Shown here in pieces: positions 15,728 through 23,851 of a stretch of 40,956 nucleotides of DNA (positions within the stretch are counted from its first letter, which is position 1; each line of letters begins with the position of its first letter). Source of the DNA: an uncultured Oscillospiraceae bacterium. GTDB lineage: Bacteria; Bacillota; Clostridia; Oscillospirales; Ruminococcaceae. The position numbers and the translations under genes were made by a program. Location: assembly GCA_949298535.1 (NCBI GenBank), contig CASFXA010000061.1, positions 1-40,956 of the forward strand, given 5' to 3'. The notes below the pieces were generated by a model. The model worked only from the letters and a program-made list of their open reading frames with translations, searched no databases and was not told the origin of the DNA.

Positions 15728-16000
15728 ATGCAGAATAAAAAAATACCGATGCGGATGTGTACTGGCTGCGGCGAGCATTTTCCCAAAAAGGAGCTGGTCC
15801 GTGTGGTGCGCTCCAAGGAGGGCTATATTTCCGTGGATTTGACGGGGAAAAAGTCTGGCCGGGGAGCCTACGTCTGCAAAAGTGTGGAGTGCCTCAAAAA
15901 AGCAAGAAAGACCAAACGCTTTGAACGTGCATTTGAATGCCAAATCCCCGACGAGGTCTATGACAGGTTAGAGGAGGAAATGGAAAAAGGTGACGAATAA
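15728..16000 (+). CDS. rnpM: RNase P modulator RnpM (YlxR, DUF448)
   Basis: 90 residues. The family hallmark RMCTGCGEHFPKKELVRVVR is at the N terminus, with GRGAYVC and a basic stretch RKTKRFERAF further on. YlxR proteins are small RNA-binding proteins, reported in Bacillus to bind the RNase P RNA and tune its activity. It lies between nusA and the L7Ae-like gene, the conserved place. Its last 11 bases overlap the next gene. Confidence 0.93.
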   Translation: MQNKKIPMRMCTGCGEHFPKKELVRVVRSKEGYISVDLTGKKSGRGAYVCKSVECLKKARKTKRFERAFECQIPDEVYDRLEEEMEKGDE

Positions 16001-16316
16001 TCCAGCGCTTGGGATGCTTTCCATCTGCCGCAAAGCGGGGAAATTGATTTTCGGCTTTGACGCGGTGAAGGAAGCTATTGCAACAGGAGAGGCCCGTCTG
16101 ATCCTCTATGCGGCGGATCTTTCGGAAAAGACCCGGATTTCCATGGACCGGGTCGCGGCCAGGGAGGAGCAGCCTCCCCCCTGTGTCAGAACCGAACTGA
16201 CCATGTATGATTTTTCCCTTTTTTGTCCCAAGCCGACAGGCGTGTTGGCAGTGATGGACGAGGGGCTGGCAAAGGCCGTGCTGAAACGGATAACGGCGGA
16301 ACATGAGGAGGAGTAA
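15990..16316 (+). CDS. ylxQ: L7Ae-family RNA-binding protein YlxQ
   Basis: 108 residues from a GTG start at 15990 inside the end of rnpM; GAGGAGG at about 15971-15977 serves as ribosome site. The L7Ae/L30e core is visible: [38 protein letters not shown] and [15 protein letters not shown]. Members bind kink-turn RNA. The overlap with rnpM indicates translational coupling. It ends right before the infB start. Confidence 0.9.
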   Translation: MTNNPALGMLSICRKAGKLIFGFDAVKEAIATGEARLILYAADLSEKTRISMDRVAAREEQPPPCVRTELTMYDFSLFCPKPTGVLAVMDEGLAKAVLKRITAEHEEE

Positions 16317-16317
16317 T

Positions 16318-19188
16318 ATGATTGAAAAATACAGAGTAAGTGAAGTGGCCCGGGATCTGGGCGCTGCCACCAAGGACATTATTTCCATGCTGGAGAAGCG
16401 CTTCCCCGGAGAAGCAAAAAAAAGCATGACGGTCCTGAACAAGGAGGAGCTGGATTATGTTTTTGAGCATTACACTCAGCACAAGGCTTCCTCTGATCTG
16501 GACAGCTATTTCAAGATGAAACATCCTGCCCCCAAGGCGGCCTCCGAGGCTCCCAAGGTTGCGGAAGCTCCCAAGGCGGCCCCCGAGGCTCCCAAGGTTG
16601 CGGAAGCCCCCAAGGCGGCCCCTGAGGCTCCCAAGACTGTGGAAGCCCCCAAGGCGGCCCCCGAGGCTCCCAAGGCTGCGGAAGCCCCCAAGGCAGCCCC
16701 CGAGGCTCCCAAGGCTGCGGAAGCCCCCAAGGCTCCTGAGGCGCCCAAAGCGCCGGGGCAGGAAAGATCCGCCCAGGGTGGCCAGCGCCCCTTTGACCGG
16801 AACAATCAGGGCGGCCAGCGCTCCTTTGACCGGAACAACCAGGGCGGTCCGCGTTCCTTTGACCGGAACAATGCCCAGGGCGGCCAGCGCTCCTTTGACC
16901 GGAACAATGCCCAGGGTGGCCAGCGCTCCTTTGACCGGAACAATGCCCAGGGTGGCCAGCGCTCCTTTGACCGGAACAATGCCCAGGGCGGTCAGCGCTC
17001 CTTTGACCGGAACAACCAGGGCGGTCCGCGTTCCTTTGACCGGAACAATCAGGGCGGTCAGCGGACCTTTGGCGGTTCCCGGAGCGCTCAGCCCACTCCT
17101 CCCAAGCCCATGCCCGCTCCTCCGGTGTTTGACGACAGCAAGCCGGTGGAGATCAAGATGCAGCAGCCTAAGAAGAAGGCCCCCAAGGCGGAGCGCCCCG
17201 CTCACAGCACCACAGCTCCCTCCGCGCCTGTAGTGGTGGATATGCGTTCTTCTGAGGTGAACCTGGATAAGTACAATGAGCGGTACGAGAATATCGCTCC
17301 CGCCACTGCTCCCCGGGACACCGGCCTCAAGAAACAGAAGCTCAACCAGCGCTCCGCCAAGAAGGGCAAGGCCTTCATGAGCCGCAAGGAGCGGGAGGAA
17401 GAGAAGATGCGCCGTTTGGAGATGGAGCGCCAGCGCCGTCAGCGCCTGGAGGTTACCCTGCCGGAGGAGATTTCGGTGGGCGACCTGGCTGCGCTGCTGA
17501 AGGTTCAGGCCAGCGAGATTATCAAGCGCCTGATGCCTCTTGGCGTCATGGCTTCCATCAGTGATATTATTGATTATGACACCGCCGCCCTGGTGGCCAT
17601 GGACATCGGCGCCAAGGTTTCCAAGGAAGTGGTGGTCACTATTGAGGACCGCCTCTTTGAGCAGGAGGATACCGAGAGCGATACCACGCCACGTCCTCCC
17701 GTGGTGGTGGTCATGGGCCACGTGGACCACGGCAAGACCTCTTTGCTGGACGCCATCCGCAACGCCCATGTGGTGGAAGGAGAGGCTGGAGGCATTACCC
17801 AGCATATCGGCGCCTATCAGGTGCAGATTAACGGTCATCCCATCACCTTCCTGGACACCCCTGGCCACGCGGCGTTCACCGCGATGCGGGCCCGCGGCGC
17901 GCAGGCCACCGACATCGCCGTGCTGGTGGTGGCGGCGGACGACGGCATCATGCCTCAGACCATTGAAGCCATCAACCACGCCAAAGCCGCCAATGTGGAT
18001 ATTATTGTCGCTATCAACAAGATGGATAAACCCCATGCCAATCCCGATAAGGTGAAGCAGCAGCTGACCGAGCATGGTCTGGTGCCGGAGGAATGGGGCG
18101 GCGACGTCATCTGCGTTCCCGTTTCCGCCAAGGCCCGCACCGGCATCGACAACCTGTTGGAGACCATCCAGCTGGTGGCCGATCTGAAGGAACTGAAAGC
18201 CAATCCCAACCGGATGGCCAAAGGTACTGTCATCGAAGCCAAGCTGGATAAGGGCCGCGGTCCTGTTGCCACCGTGCTGGTGCAGAACGGTACCCTCCAT
18301 GAGGGGGATGTCATCATCGCCGGCACCGCTGTGGGCCGTGTCCGGGTGATGATGAACGATAAGGGACAGCGGGTCAGCGAAGCGCTGCCGTCCACCCCTG
18401 TGGAGATCACCGGCCTGGCGGATGTCCCCTCTGCCGGAGACATCTTCAACGCCGTTGAGGATGAGCGTCTGGCCAGAGAGCTGGTGGAGAAGCGCCGGAT
18501 GGAAGCCAAGGAGGAGATGTTCAAGTCCTACCAGAAGGTGACCTTGGATAATCTCTTCGACCAGATCTCCGAGGGTGAGATGAAGGAGCTGCCCATCATC
18601 GTCAAGGCGGATGTCCAGGGTTCTGTGGAGGCTGTGACCCAGTCTCTGGAGAAGCTGTCCAACGACGAGGTGCGGGTGCGGGTCATCCATGGCGCCGTGG
18701 GCGCTGTCAGCGAATCGGATGTGATGCTGGCGGAGGCCTCCGGAGCGATCATCGTCGGATTCAATGTCCGTCCCGATCCCATCGCCAAGGAAAACGCCGA
18801 GCGGGCCGGTGTGGACATTCGGCTGTATCGGATTATCTATGATGCCATCGAGGAGATGGAGTCCGCCATGAAAGGTATGCTGGCTCCCAAGTTCAAGGAT
18901 GTGGATCTGGGCCGCGCCGAGGTGCGTCAGGTCTACAATATCACCGGCGTGGGCAAGGTGGCCGGCTGCTATGTGCTGGAGGGCAAGATTTCCCGGGGCG
19001 CCAGCATCCGCCTGGTGCGGGACGGCATTATCATGTGCGACGTCAAGCTGGCCAGCCTCAAGCGCTTTAAGGACGAGGTCAAGGAGGTAGCCTCCGGTTA
19101 TGAGTGCGGTATCACCCTGGAGCGCACCACCGACCTGAAGGTGGGCGACATCTTCGAGGCTTACGAGAAACAGGAGATCAAGGAGTAA
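16318..19188 (+). CDS. infB: Translation initiation factor IF-2
   Basis: 956 residues from the ATG at 16318, preceded by GAGGAGG. IF-2 is the GTPase that brings initiator tRNA to the 30S subunit. An IF2_N domain covers about 1-55. A long low-complexity region (about 70-245) then has two repeat types, APKAAPEAP and [12 protein letters not shown] second IF2_N lies at about 380-435. The G domain shows GHVDHGKT at 467-474, DTPGH from 513 and NKMD from 567. Domains II, III and IV follow to [20 protein letters not shown] at the end. An in-frame start at 16303 overlaps the ylxQ end and has no better ribosome site. The unusual part is the repeat-rich linker. Confidence 0.97.
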   Translation: MIEKYRVSEVARDLGAATKDIISMLEKRFPGEAKKSMTVLNKEELDYVFEHYTQHKASSDLDSYFKMKHPAPKAASEAPKVAEAPKAAPEAPKVAEAPKAAPEAPKTVEAPKAAPEAPKAAEAPKAAPEAPKAAEAPKAPEAPKAPGQERSAQGGQRPFDRNNQGGQRSFDRNNQGGPRSFDRNNAQGGQRSFDRNNAQGGQRSFDRNNAQGGQRSFDRNNAQGGQRSFDRNNQGGPRSFDRNNQGGQRTFGGSRSAQPTPPKPMPAPPVFDDSKPVEIKMQQPKKKAPKAERPAHSTTAPSAPVVVDMRSSEVNLDKYNERYENIAPATAPRDTGLKKQKLNQRSAKKGKAFMSRKEREEEKMRRLEMERQRRQRLEVTLPEEISVGDLAALLKVQASEIIKRLMPLGVMASISDIIDYDTAALVAMDIGAKVSKEVVVTIEDRLFEQEDTESDTTPRPPVVVVMGHVDHGKTSLLDAIRNAHVVEGEAGGITQHIGAYQVQINGHPITFLDTPGHAAFTAMRARGAQATDIAVLVVAADDGIMPQTIEAINHAKAANVDIIVAINKMDKPHANPDKVKQQLTEHGLVPEEWGGDVICVPVSAKARTGIDNLLETIQLVADLKELKANPNRMAKGTVIEAKLDKGRGPVATVLVQNGTLHEGDVIIAGTAVGRVRVMMNDKGQRVSEALPSTPVEITGLADVPSAGDIFNAVEDERLARELVEKRRMEAKEEMFKSYQKVTLDNLFDQISEGEMKELPIIVKADVQGSVEAVTQSLEKLSNDEVRVRVIHGAVGAVSESDVMLAEASGAIIVGFNVRPDPIAKENAERAGVDIRLYRIIYDAIEEMESAMKGMLAPKFKDVDLGRAEVRQVYNITGVGKVAGCYVLEGKISRGASIRLVRDGIIMCDVKLASLKRFKDEVKEVASGYECGITLERTTDLKVGDIFEAYEKQEIKE
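16528..17049 (+). repeat. Two in-frame tandem repeat arrays in the IF-2 linker
   Basis: 16528-16722 holds five 39-bp units encoding [13 protein letters not shown], followed by a shorter sixth. 16774-17049 holds eight units of 33 or 36 bp encoding (A)[11 protein letters not shown]. Units are nearly identical at the DNA level, so unit number can change by slippage or recombination and should vary between strains. The second array is rich in Arg, Gly, Asn and aromatic Phe, like RNA-binding disordered RGG-type segments. Confidence 0.88.
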
Positions 19189-19258
19189 TCTGCCCAAGGG
19201 GGACGGGGGAGGCGCGGGCCTTTCCCGGTCCCGGGCCGCTCCCAAAGGAGGCTTTTTT

Positions 19259-19606
19259 ATGGCCAATTTCAAAACCCAGCGTCTGAATGAGGATATTCGC
19301 CGGGAGCTGACCGATATTTTCCGATCCCTCAAGGATCCCCGGATTGATTCCATGCTTTCCATCGTCAAGGTGGATCTGGCCCGGGATCAGTCTTATTGCA
19401 AGATCTACGTCAGCTCTCTGGGGGGGATGGAGCGGACAAAGGAATCTGTCCAGGGGCTCACCAGCGCTGCGGGATTCGTCCGGCGGGAGCTGGGGATGCG
19501 TCTGGAGATGCGCCGCAGCCCGGAGCTGAAGTTTATTGCCGACGATTCCATCGAACACAGCGCGGACATCGCCCGGAAGCTCCACGAGCTGCATACACAG
19601 CAGTAA
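19259..19606 (+). CDS. rbfA: Ribosome-binding factor RbfA
   Basis: 115 residues; ATG preceded by AAAGGAGG. RbfA is a cold-shock KH-type protein that binds the 30S subunit during late 16S rRNA processing. Seen: RLNEDIRRELTDIFRSLKDPRI at the N terminus, VKVDLARDQSYCKIYVSSLGG in the core, and RRELGMRLEMRRSPELKFIADDSIEHSADIARKLHEL at the C terminus, all family hallmarks. It follows infB in the standard order. Confidence 0.95.
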   Translation: MANFKTQRLNEDIRRELTDIFRSLKDPRIDSMLSIVKVDLARDQSYCKIYVSSLGGMERTKESVQGLTSAAGFVRRELGMRLEMRRSPELKFIADDSIEHSADIARKLHELHTQQ

Positions 19607-19712
19607 AAGGCTGTTGTGGTACAGCCGGTTCCCAAACGGAGCCTGACAGAGGTCCCGAAGGCCGGCGAAGCTGCAGAGGAGGCTCCTCTTTTCCGAGAAA
19701 GTACGGTGAAAC

Positions 19713-20687
19713 ATGGAAATCACATTGGAACAGGCCGCTGAGCAACTGCGGGGAGGAAATCACATCACCATCCTTTGTCACCGCAAGCCGGATGGAGATA
19801 CCACCGGCAGCGCTTTGGCCTTATATGACGCCCTGACCGAGCTGGGCAAAAAAGTTCGGATCCGGTGCAGCGATCCTCTTCCGGAATTGTTTCAGTTCCT
19901 GGAAGAGAATTATCGGGAGCCGGAAGAGTTTGAGGAAGATTTTGTTGTGGCGGTGGATGTAGCCAGCGTTCCTTTGTTGGGAGATCTTCAGGAGGAATAT
20001 GGGGAAAAGGTGGATCTGTGTATCGACCATCACAGCTCCAACAGCCGCTATGCCCGTCAGCTGTATCTGGATGGCGGCGCCGCTGCGGCGGCAGAGCTGA
20101 TCTATCGGCTTTTTAAAGCCATGGAAGTCCCTTTGACAGTTCATCCAGCTCTGTGTATTTATACCGGCTTGGCTACCGATACCGGCTGCTTTTGTTTTTC
20201 CAATACCACTCCCGCCAGCCTGCGGATTGCCGCGGAAGTACTGGAACTGGGAGCCCCTGTGGCTGATGCCAACCGCCGCCTTTTTGAATCCAAGAAGCCC
20301 AGCCGGGTGGCGCTGGAAGCCCAGGTGCTGGGGAGTTTGGAATATTATTACGAAGGCCATTGCGCTGTAATGCTGATCAGCCAGGAGCTGAAGAAGCGTT
20401 TCGGAGTGAATGACGACGAGCTGGAGGGCCTTTCTTCCATCCCCCGGAAGATTGAAGGGGTTTGGGTAGGGGTGACCATCCGGGAGCAGGAAGATTGCTG
20501 CCGGATCTCCCTGCGAACCACCCCGGAAGCGGATGCCTGCGCGATTTGTGCCGCTTTTGGGGGCGGGGGACACATTCGGGCTGCCGGCTGTACCATTGAA
20601 GGAGGCCCGGATCGTGCCCGGGAGCTGCTGCTGCGGGAGATTGGCCGTCAGGCCTTTCCCGGAAAGCAGCCGGAGATGGACGAATGA
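19713..20687 (+). CDS. nrnA: Bifunctional oligoribonuclease/PAP phosphatase NrnA (DHH/DHHA1)
   Basis: 324 residues. NrnA degrades nanoRNAs and dephosphorylates pAp. DHH motifs: I is CHRKPDGDTTGSA (His23, Asp27, Asp29), II is VDVASVP (Asp82), III is DHHSSN (Asp105, His106, His107), IV lies around GLATDTGCF. The DHHA1 domain ends with the substrate-binding GGGGHIRAAGC near residue 285. It sits between rbfA and truB, the normal Firmicutes place. The end overlaps an upstream in-frame ATG of truB. Confidence 0.94.
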   Translation: MEITLEQAAEQLRGGNHITILCHRKPDGDTTGSALALYDALTELGKKVRIRCSDPLPELFQFLEENYREPEEFEEDFVVAVDVASVPLLGDLQEEYGEKVDLCIDHHSSNSRYARQLYLDGGAAAAAELIYRLFKAMEVPLTVHPALCIYTGLATDTGCFCFSNTTPASLRIAAEVLELGAPVADANRRLFESKKPSRVALEAQVLGSLEYYYEGHCAVMLISQELKKRFGVNDDELEGLSSIPRKIEGVWVGVTIREQEDCCRISLRTTPEADACAICAAFGGGGHIRAAGCTIEGGPDRARELLLREIGRQAFPGKQPEMDE

Positions 20688-20698
20688 CGGGAGGCTCC

Positions 20699-21604
20699 AT
20701 GACCGACGGAATTATTTGCATTGATAAACCGGAGGGCTTTACCTCCTTTGATGTAGTTGCCAAGGCGCGGGGGATTACCAAATGTCGGAAAATCGGCCAC
20801 GGCGGAACGTTGGATCCCATGGCCACCGGCGTGCTGCCGCTCTTTTTTGGGCGTGCGGCCAAGGCGATGTCCCTGATGCCGGTGCAGGAAAAGCGTTATA
20901 CCGCCACCTTTCAGCTGGGGGTGGTCACCGACAGCCAGGATCTTTCCGGCGCTGTCCTGGAGAGATTCCCCGCCCATGTCACCAGGGACCAGCTGGAGCA
21001 GGCTCTCATTCCCATGCGGGGGGAGCAAAAGCAGCTGCCTCCCATGTTTTCCGCCGTCTGGGTGGATGGACAACGGCTGTATAACCTGGCCCGGCAGGGC
21101 AGGGAGGTGGAGCGCCCCCTGCGGGATGTCATGATCCATTCCCTGGAGCTGCTGGACTTTGACGAGGCCCGTCAGGTGGGCGTAGTGGACGTTCGCTGTT
21201 CCAAGGGCACCTATGTGCGGACCATTTGCCATGATATTGGACAGGCACTGGGCTGCGGAGCGGCTCTGTCAGCATTGCGGCGCACCGAGACCCTGGGTTA
21301 TGGCATTCAGTGCTGCCATACGCTGGACCAGCTGCAGCAGCTGGCGGACGAGGGACGTTTGGATGAAGTGATACTGCCGGTGGAAAGCGCTTTTACCGCC
21401 TATCCCCGGATTTATCTCTCCCCTAAGCAGGCGGGAATGTTCCTCAATGGGGTTCGTTTGGATACCAAGCGTATCCGCTGTCCCGCCCGGGGGGATACCG
21501 TGCGGGTGATGGCGGATGGGCGCTTTTTGGGCCTGGCGCGGATTGACCGACAGGCGGAAGAGCTGATTATTGTCAAGTTATTTGTGCTGGAGCAGAATGA
21601 ATAG
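20699..21604 (+). CDS. truB: tRNA pseudouridine(55) synthase TruB
   Basis: 301 residues from the ATG at 20699, with GGGAGG 4 nt upstream; the ATG at 20684 that overlaps the nrnA stop would add five residues and is an equally possible start. TruB makes pseudouridine 55 in the T loop of tRNAs. The N terminus GIICIDKPEGFTSFDVV and the catalytic GHGGTLDPMATGVL (Asp39) are definitive. The C-terminal part from about residue 230 is a PUA-like domain ending in ELIIVKLFVLEQ. Confidence 0.95.
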   Translation: MTDGIICIDKPEGFTSFDVVAKARGITKCRKIGHGGTLDPMATGVLPLFFGRAAKAMSLMPVQEKRYTATFQLGVVTDSQDLSGAVLERFPAHVTRDQLEQALIPMRGEQKQLPPMFSAVWVDGQRLYNLARQGREVERPLRDVMIHSLELLDFDEARQVGVVDVRCSKGTYVRTICHDIGQALGCGAALSALRRTETLGYGIQCCHTLDQLQQLADEGRLDEVILPVESAFTAYPRIYLSPKQAGMFLNGVRLDTKRIRCPARGDTVRVMADGRFLGLARIDRQAEELIIVKLFVLEQNE

Positions 21605-21625
21605 TGTTTTCAAGCCGATGACAAC

Positions 21626-21698
21626 GGGATCCTGGTTTCAGACAGCGGGATCCCATTCCAACGGAAGAAGGCTTCGGACCGCTTTTGTTTGGAAGCGG
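21626..21698 (+). promoter_or_regulatory. Two hairpins in the truB-ribF gap
   Basis: GGGATCC (21626-21632) with GGATCCC (21648-21654), and CCGCTT (21679-21684) with AAGCGG (21693-21698). Neither is followed by a T run. The gap does not resemble an FMN riboswitch. The hairpins may be processing or stability elements. Confidence 0.4.
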
Positions 21699-21728
21699 AT
21701 CTGAACAGAGAGGCGGGGAGGTCTACCT

Positions 21729-22649
21729 TTGATACGTTCACAAGATATTACCCTGCGGCGTCAGCGGGAAGCGGCGATTGCCCTGGGCTTTTTTGACGGA
21801 GTCCATTTGGGCCATCGGGCTGTGATTCAGGCGGCGGTGGAGGCAGGGAAAAAAGGCGGATTGGATTCCCGGGTGTTTACCTTCGATCCGGCAGGGGACA
21901 AGCCCGCGTCTAAAAATGCCCTGACCCTTCTGCAAACAGAGGAGCAGAAGGACCGGGTGCTGGAGGCGATGGGAGCGGACGAGGTGGTCTGCCCGCTGTT
22001 CAGCAGCTTTAAGGATCTGTCCCCTGAGGACTTTTTTTACCATCTTTTGGTGGATATTTTGCGGGCAAAGGTTCTCACCTGCGGGGAAAACTATCATTTT
22101 GGTCATTTTGCCGCCGCCGGCGTCCCTCAGCTGCAGGAGATGTGCCGTCAGGCGGGGGTGCGTTTGGTGGTAGTCCCGCCGGTGATGATGGATGGGGAGA
22201 TGGTTTCCTCCACCAGAATCCGCCAGGCCCTTCGGGATGGAAAGGTGGAGCTGGCCAACCGGATGTTGGGCGCGCCCTTTACCCTGGAAGCTCCGGTGGT
22301 CCATGGAAAGCAGTGGGGAAGGACGGTTGCCTGCCCCACCGTCAATCAGTCGTTTCCCGATGGCTTCACGGTTCCCCGCTATGGTGTGTACGCCTCGGAG
22401 GTGACAGTGGAGGGACGCAAATATCGTGGGGTGACAAACGTTGGGGTCAAACCCACCATGAAGGACCACAATCTCACCTGCGAGACCTATCTATTGGATT
22501 TCAGCGGCGATTTGTATGGCAAAACCATTGGCGTATCCCTGATCCATTTTCTCCGGCCAGAGACCAGGTTTTCCTCGGCTTCCCAGCTGTCGGAGCAGAT
22601 TCAGCGGGATATTCACAATGTGGAGCGGATTCTGCCGGCGAACCGATAA
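21729..22649 (+). CDS. ribF: Bifunctional riboflavin kinase/FAD synthetase
   Basis: 306 residues from a TTG at 21729 with GGGGAGG 7 nt upstream. RibF turns riboflavin into FMN and then FAD. The N-terminal adenylyltransferase domain has IALGFFDGVHLGHRAVI (about 17-33) and SSTRIRQAL at about 158-166. The C-terminal kinase domain has GRTVACPTVN, PRYGVYASEV and GVTNVGVKPT. It is close to the usual length and in its standard place between truB and rpsO. Confidence 0.95.
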   Translation: MIRSQDITLRRQREAAIALGFFDGVHLGHRAVIQAAVEAGKKGGLDSRVFTFDPAGDKPASKNALTLLQTEEQKDRVLEAMGADEVVCPLFSSFKDLSPEDFFYHLLVDILRAKVLTCGENYHFGHFAAAGVPQLQEMCRQAGVRLVVVPPVMMDGEMVSSTRIRQALRDGKVELANRMLGAPFTLEAPVVHGKQWGRTVACPTVNQSFPDGFTVPRYGVYASEVTVEGRKYRGVTNVGVKPTMKDHNLTCETYLLDFSGDLYGKTIGVSLIHFLRPETRFSSASQLSEQIQRDIHNVERILPANR

Positions 22650-22691
22650 AGGTTCGTCCCTATTCCAGAAATATATAAAGGAGCATCTGTC

Positions 22692-23120
22692 ATGAAGAAC
22701 AAAAAGAATCATTCCATGCAGTTTAGGCGCACCGAAGCAAAAGGTTCATCGGCTTCCTCCAAGGCCAAGCTGAAAAAGACGTTGATTATTGTGGCAGTCA
22801 TTGTGGCGGTTATCGTTGTGGCGGCTGTCATTGACCACGCCATCCGTCACCCCCGGACAGAGAATGAGACGGATGCCATGAATCAGATTTTTGGTCAGGG
22901 CGTAATTTCCAATAACCCTGAGATCACCTATGATACCCCTGTCACCATCAATGTTCTGGAGATGGAAACCATTGACGGCAAGGATTATTATCCGGTGGAA
23001 GTGATCGCCGGAGATGAGGGAAGCGAAAAGCTCTATGGTCCTTACTATGTCCGCTTGAGCGATTCTCAGATTTTCCTCAAGGATGGGACAACGGGACAGC
23101 TGGTACCCTACGGTGTGTAA
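22692..23120 (+). CDS. Unrecognised small membrane-anchored protein
   Basis: 142 residues; AAGGAG upstream of the ATG. A basic N-terminal tail (about 1-29, rich in Lys, Ser and Arg) is followed by one very hydrophobic helix at about 30-48 (LIIVAVIVAVIVVAAVI), then a roughly 90-residue domain, probably outside the membrane. The latter looks like beta strands (ITYDTPVTINVLEMETIDGKDYYPVEVIAG, YYVRLSDSQIFL). I recognise no family. It lies inside the translation operon between ribF and the rpsO promoter, an unusual guest. Synthesis is plausible given ribosome site and codon use; function unknown. Confidence 0.75.
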   Translation: MKNKKNHSMQFRRTEAKGSSASSKAKLKKTLIIVAVIVAVIVVAAVIDHAIRHPRTENETDAMNQIFGQGVISNNPEITYDTPVTINVLEMETIDGKDYYPVEVIAGDEGSEKLYGPYYVRLSDSQIFLKDGTTGQLVPYGV

Positions 23121-23150
23121 AAGTTTTCCCGCTCCTTTCCACGGCAGCTC

Positions 23151-23179
23151 TTTACATTGGGATTTGACTGTGTTATAAT
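23151..23179 (+). promoter_or_regulatory. Internal promoter for rpsO-pnp
   Basis: TTTACA (23151-23156), 17-bp spacer, TATAAT (23174-23179) with an upstream TGT that makes it an extended -10. It gives rpsO and pnp a supply independent of the long operon. Transcription would start near 23186. Confidence 0.75.
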
Positions 23180-23185
23180 ACTGCA

Positions 23186-23312
23186 TTGTGGACTGCACTG
23201 TTCAGTTTACGCCATCGACCGCTTCTCAGCTGGAGGAAAAAAGCCTTGTTGACAAGGATTTTCACCCGCCTTCCGCTTGGATGCCGGCGAAATATCAGAT
23301 GAGGTGAAAAAA
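23186..23312 (+). promoter_or_regulatory. rpsO leader, candidate S15 autoregulatory RNA
   Basis: An untranslated leader of about 127 nt precedes rpsO. It includes the hairpin CCTTG-TTGA-CAAGG (23244-23257) and GC-rich patches near the ribosome site. S15 is known to repress its own mRNA through leader structures in several phyla; whether this leader does so is inference. Confidence 0.45.
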
Positions 23313-23579
23313 ATGATCGCAAAAGAAACCAAAACCGAAATCATTACCAAGTATGCCACCCATGAGGGTGACACCGGTTCCCCCGAGGTGCAGATTGCCG
23401 TTCTCTCTGCCCGCATCAACGAGCTGACCGAGCATCTGAAGGTTCATAAGAAGGACCATCATTCCCGCCGCGGTCTGCTGAAGATGGTTGGTCACAGAAG
23501 AAACCTGCTCAACTACCTCCAGAAGAAGGATATTGAGCGGTATCGTGCCATTGTCGCCAAGCTGGGCCTGCGGAAGTAA
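23313..23579 (+). CDS. rpsO: 30S ribosomal protein S15
   Basis: 88 residues from the ATG at 23313, the exact usual length; an in-frame ATG at 23277 would add 12 residues and is rejected. S15 binds the central domain of 16S rRNA. The hallmarks are [38 protein letters not shown] and [27 protein letters not shown]. It is followed by pnp, as in very many bacteria. Confidence 0.98.
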   Translation: MIAKETKTEIITKYATHEGDTGSPEVQIAVLSARINELTEHLKVHKKDHHSRRGLLKMVGHRRNLLNYLQKKDIERYRAIVAKLGLRK

Positions 23580-23851
23580 ACAATTTTTGGCCGGAAGGCA
23601 GGTGGGGGATGTTCCTGCCTGCCTTCTGCCTGCATAATGCGGACCTGCTTTTCAGGGGAATCGGGGCGGCCGTTAACAGGGGGCCCTGCCTTTGTTGTGG
23701 ACGTTCACCGGCGGAATACTTCGGTGTTCAGCAGTGAATCGAGGGCCTGTTGGGGACAACAGGAGCTGGATTAATTGCTTAACACAGCGGTATCCGCCGG
23801 AAAACCGGAGGCTGCGGTAATCAGCCCCAAGTGAGACTGGAGGAAACTGTT
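23580..23851 (+). promoter_or_regulatory. Structured rpsO-pnp intergenic RNA
   Basis: 272 nt with several stems: GAAGGCAGG/CCTGCCTTC (23594-23602 and 23618-23626), CCTGTTG-GGGA-CAACAGG (23746-23763), and a compact CCGG-AAAA-CCGG stem near 23800. The first stem lacks a T run. In other bacteria this gap carries RNase III cleavage sites and the PNPase autocontrol element; the same is possible here. No small gene is recognised. Confidence 0.5.

Noticed and set aside
16528-17049. CRISPR-like array
   Set aside because: The regularly spaced repeats have no unique spacers, are in frame and encode the IF-2 linker.
16186-19368. A 1060-codon open frame antisense to infB
   Set aside because: It lies wholly over infB and its flanks, consists of low-complexity Leu/Gly/His/Val runs mirrored from the sense repeats, has no ribosome site, and arises because GC-rich repeats lack stops on the other strand.
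21605-21728. FMN riboswitch upstream of ribF
   Set aside because: Two simple hairpins are present but none of the conserved FMN aptamer segments, and the gene is an operon-internal ribF.
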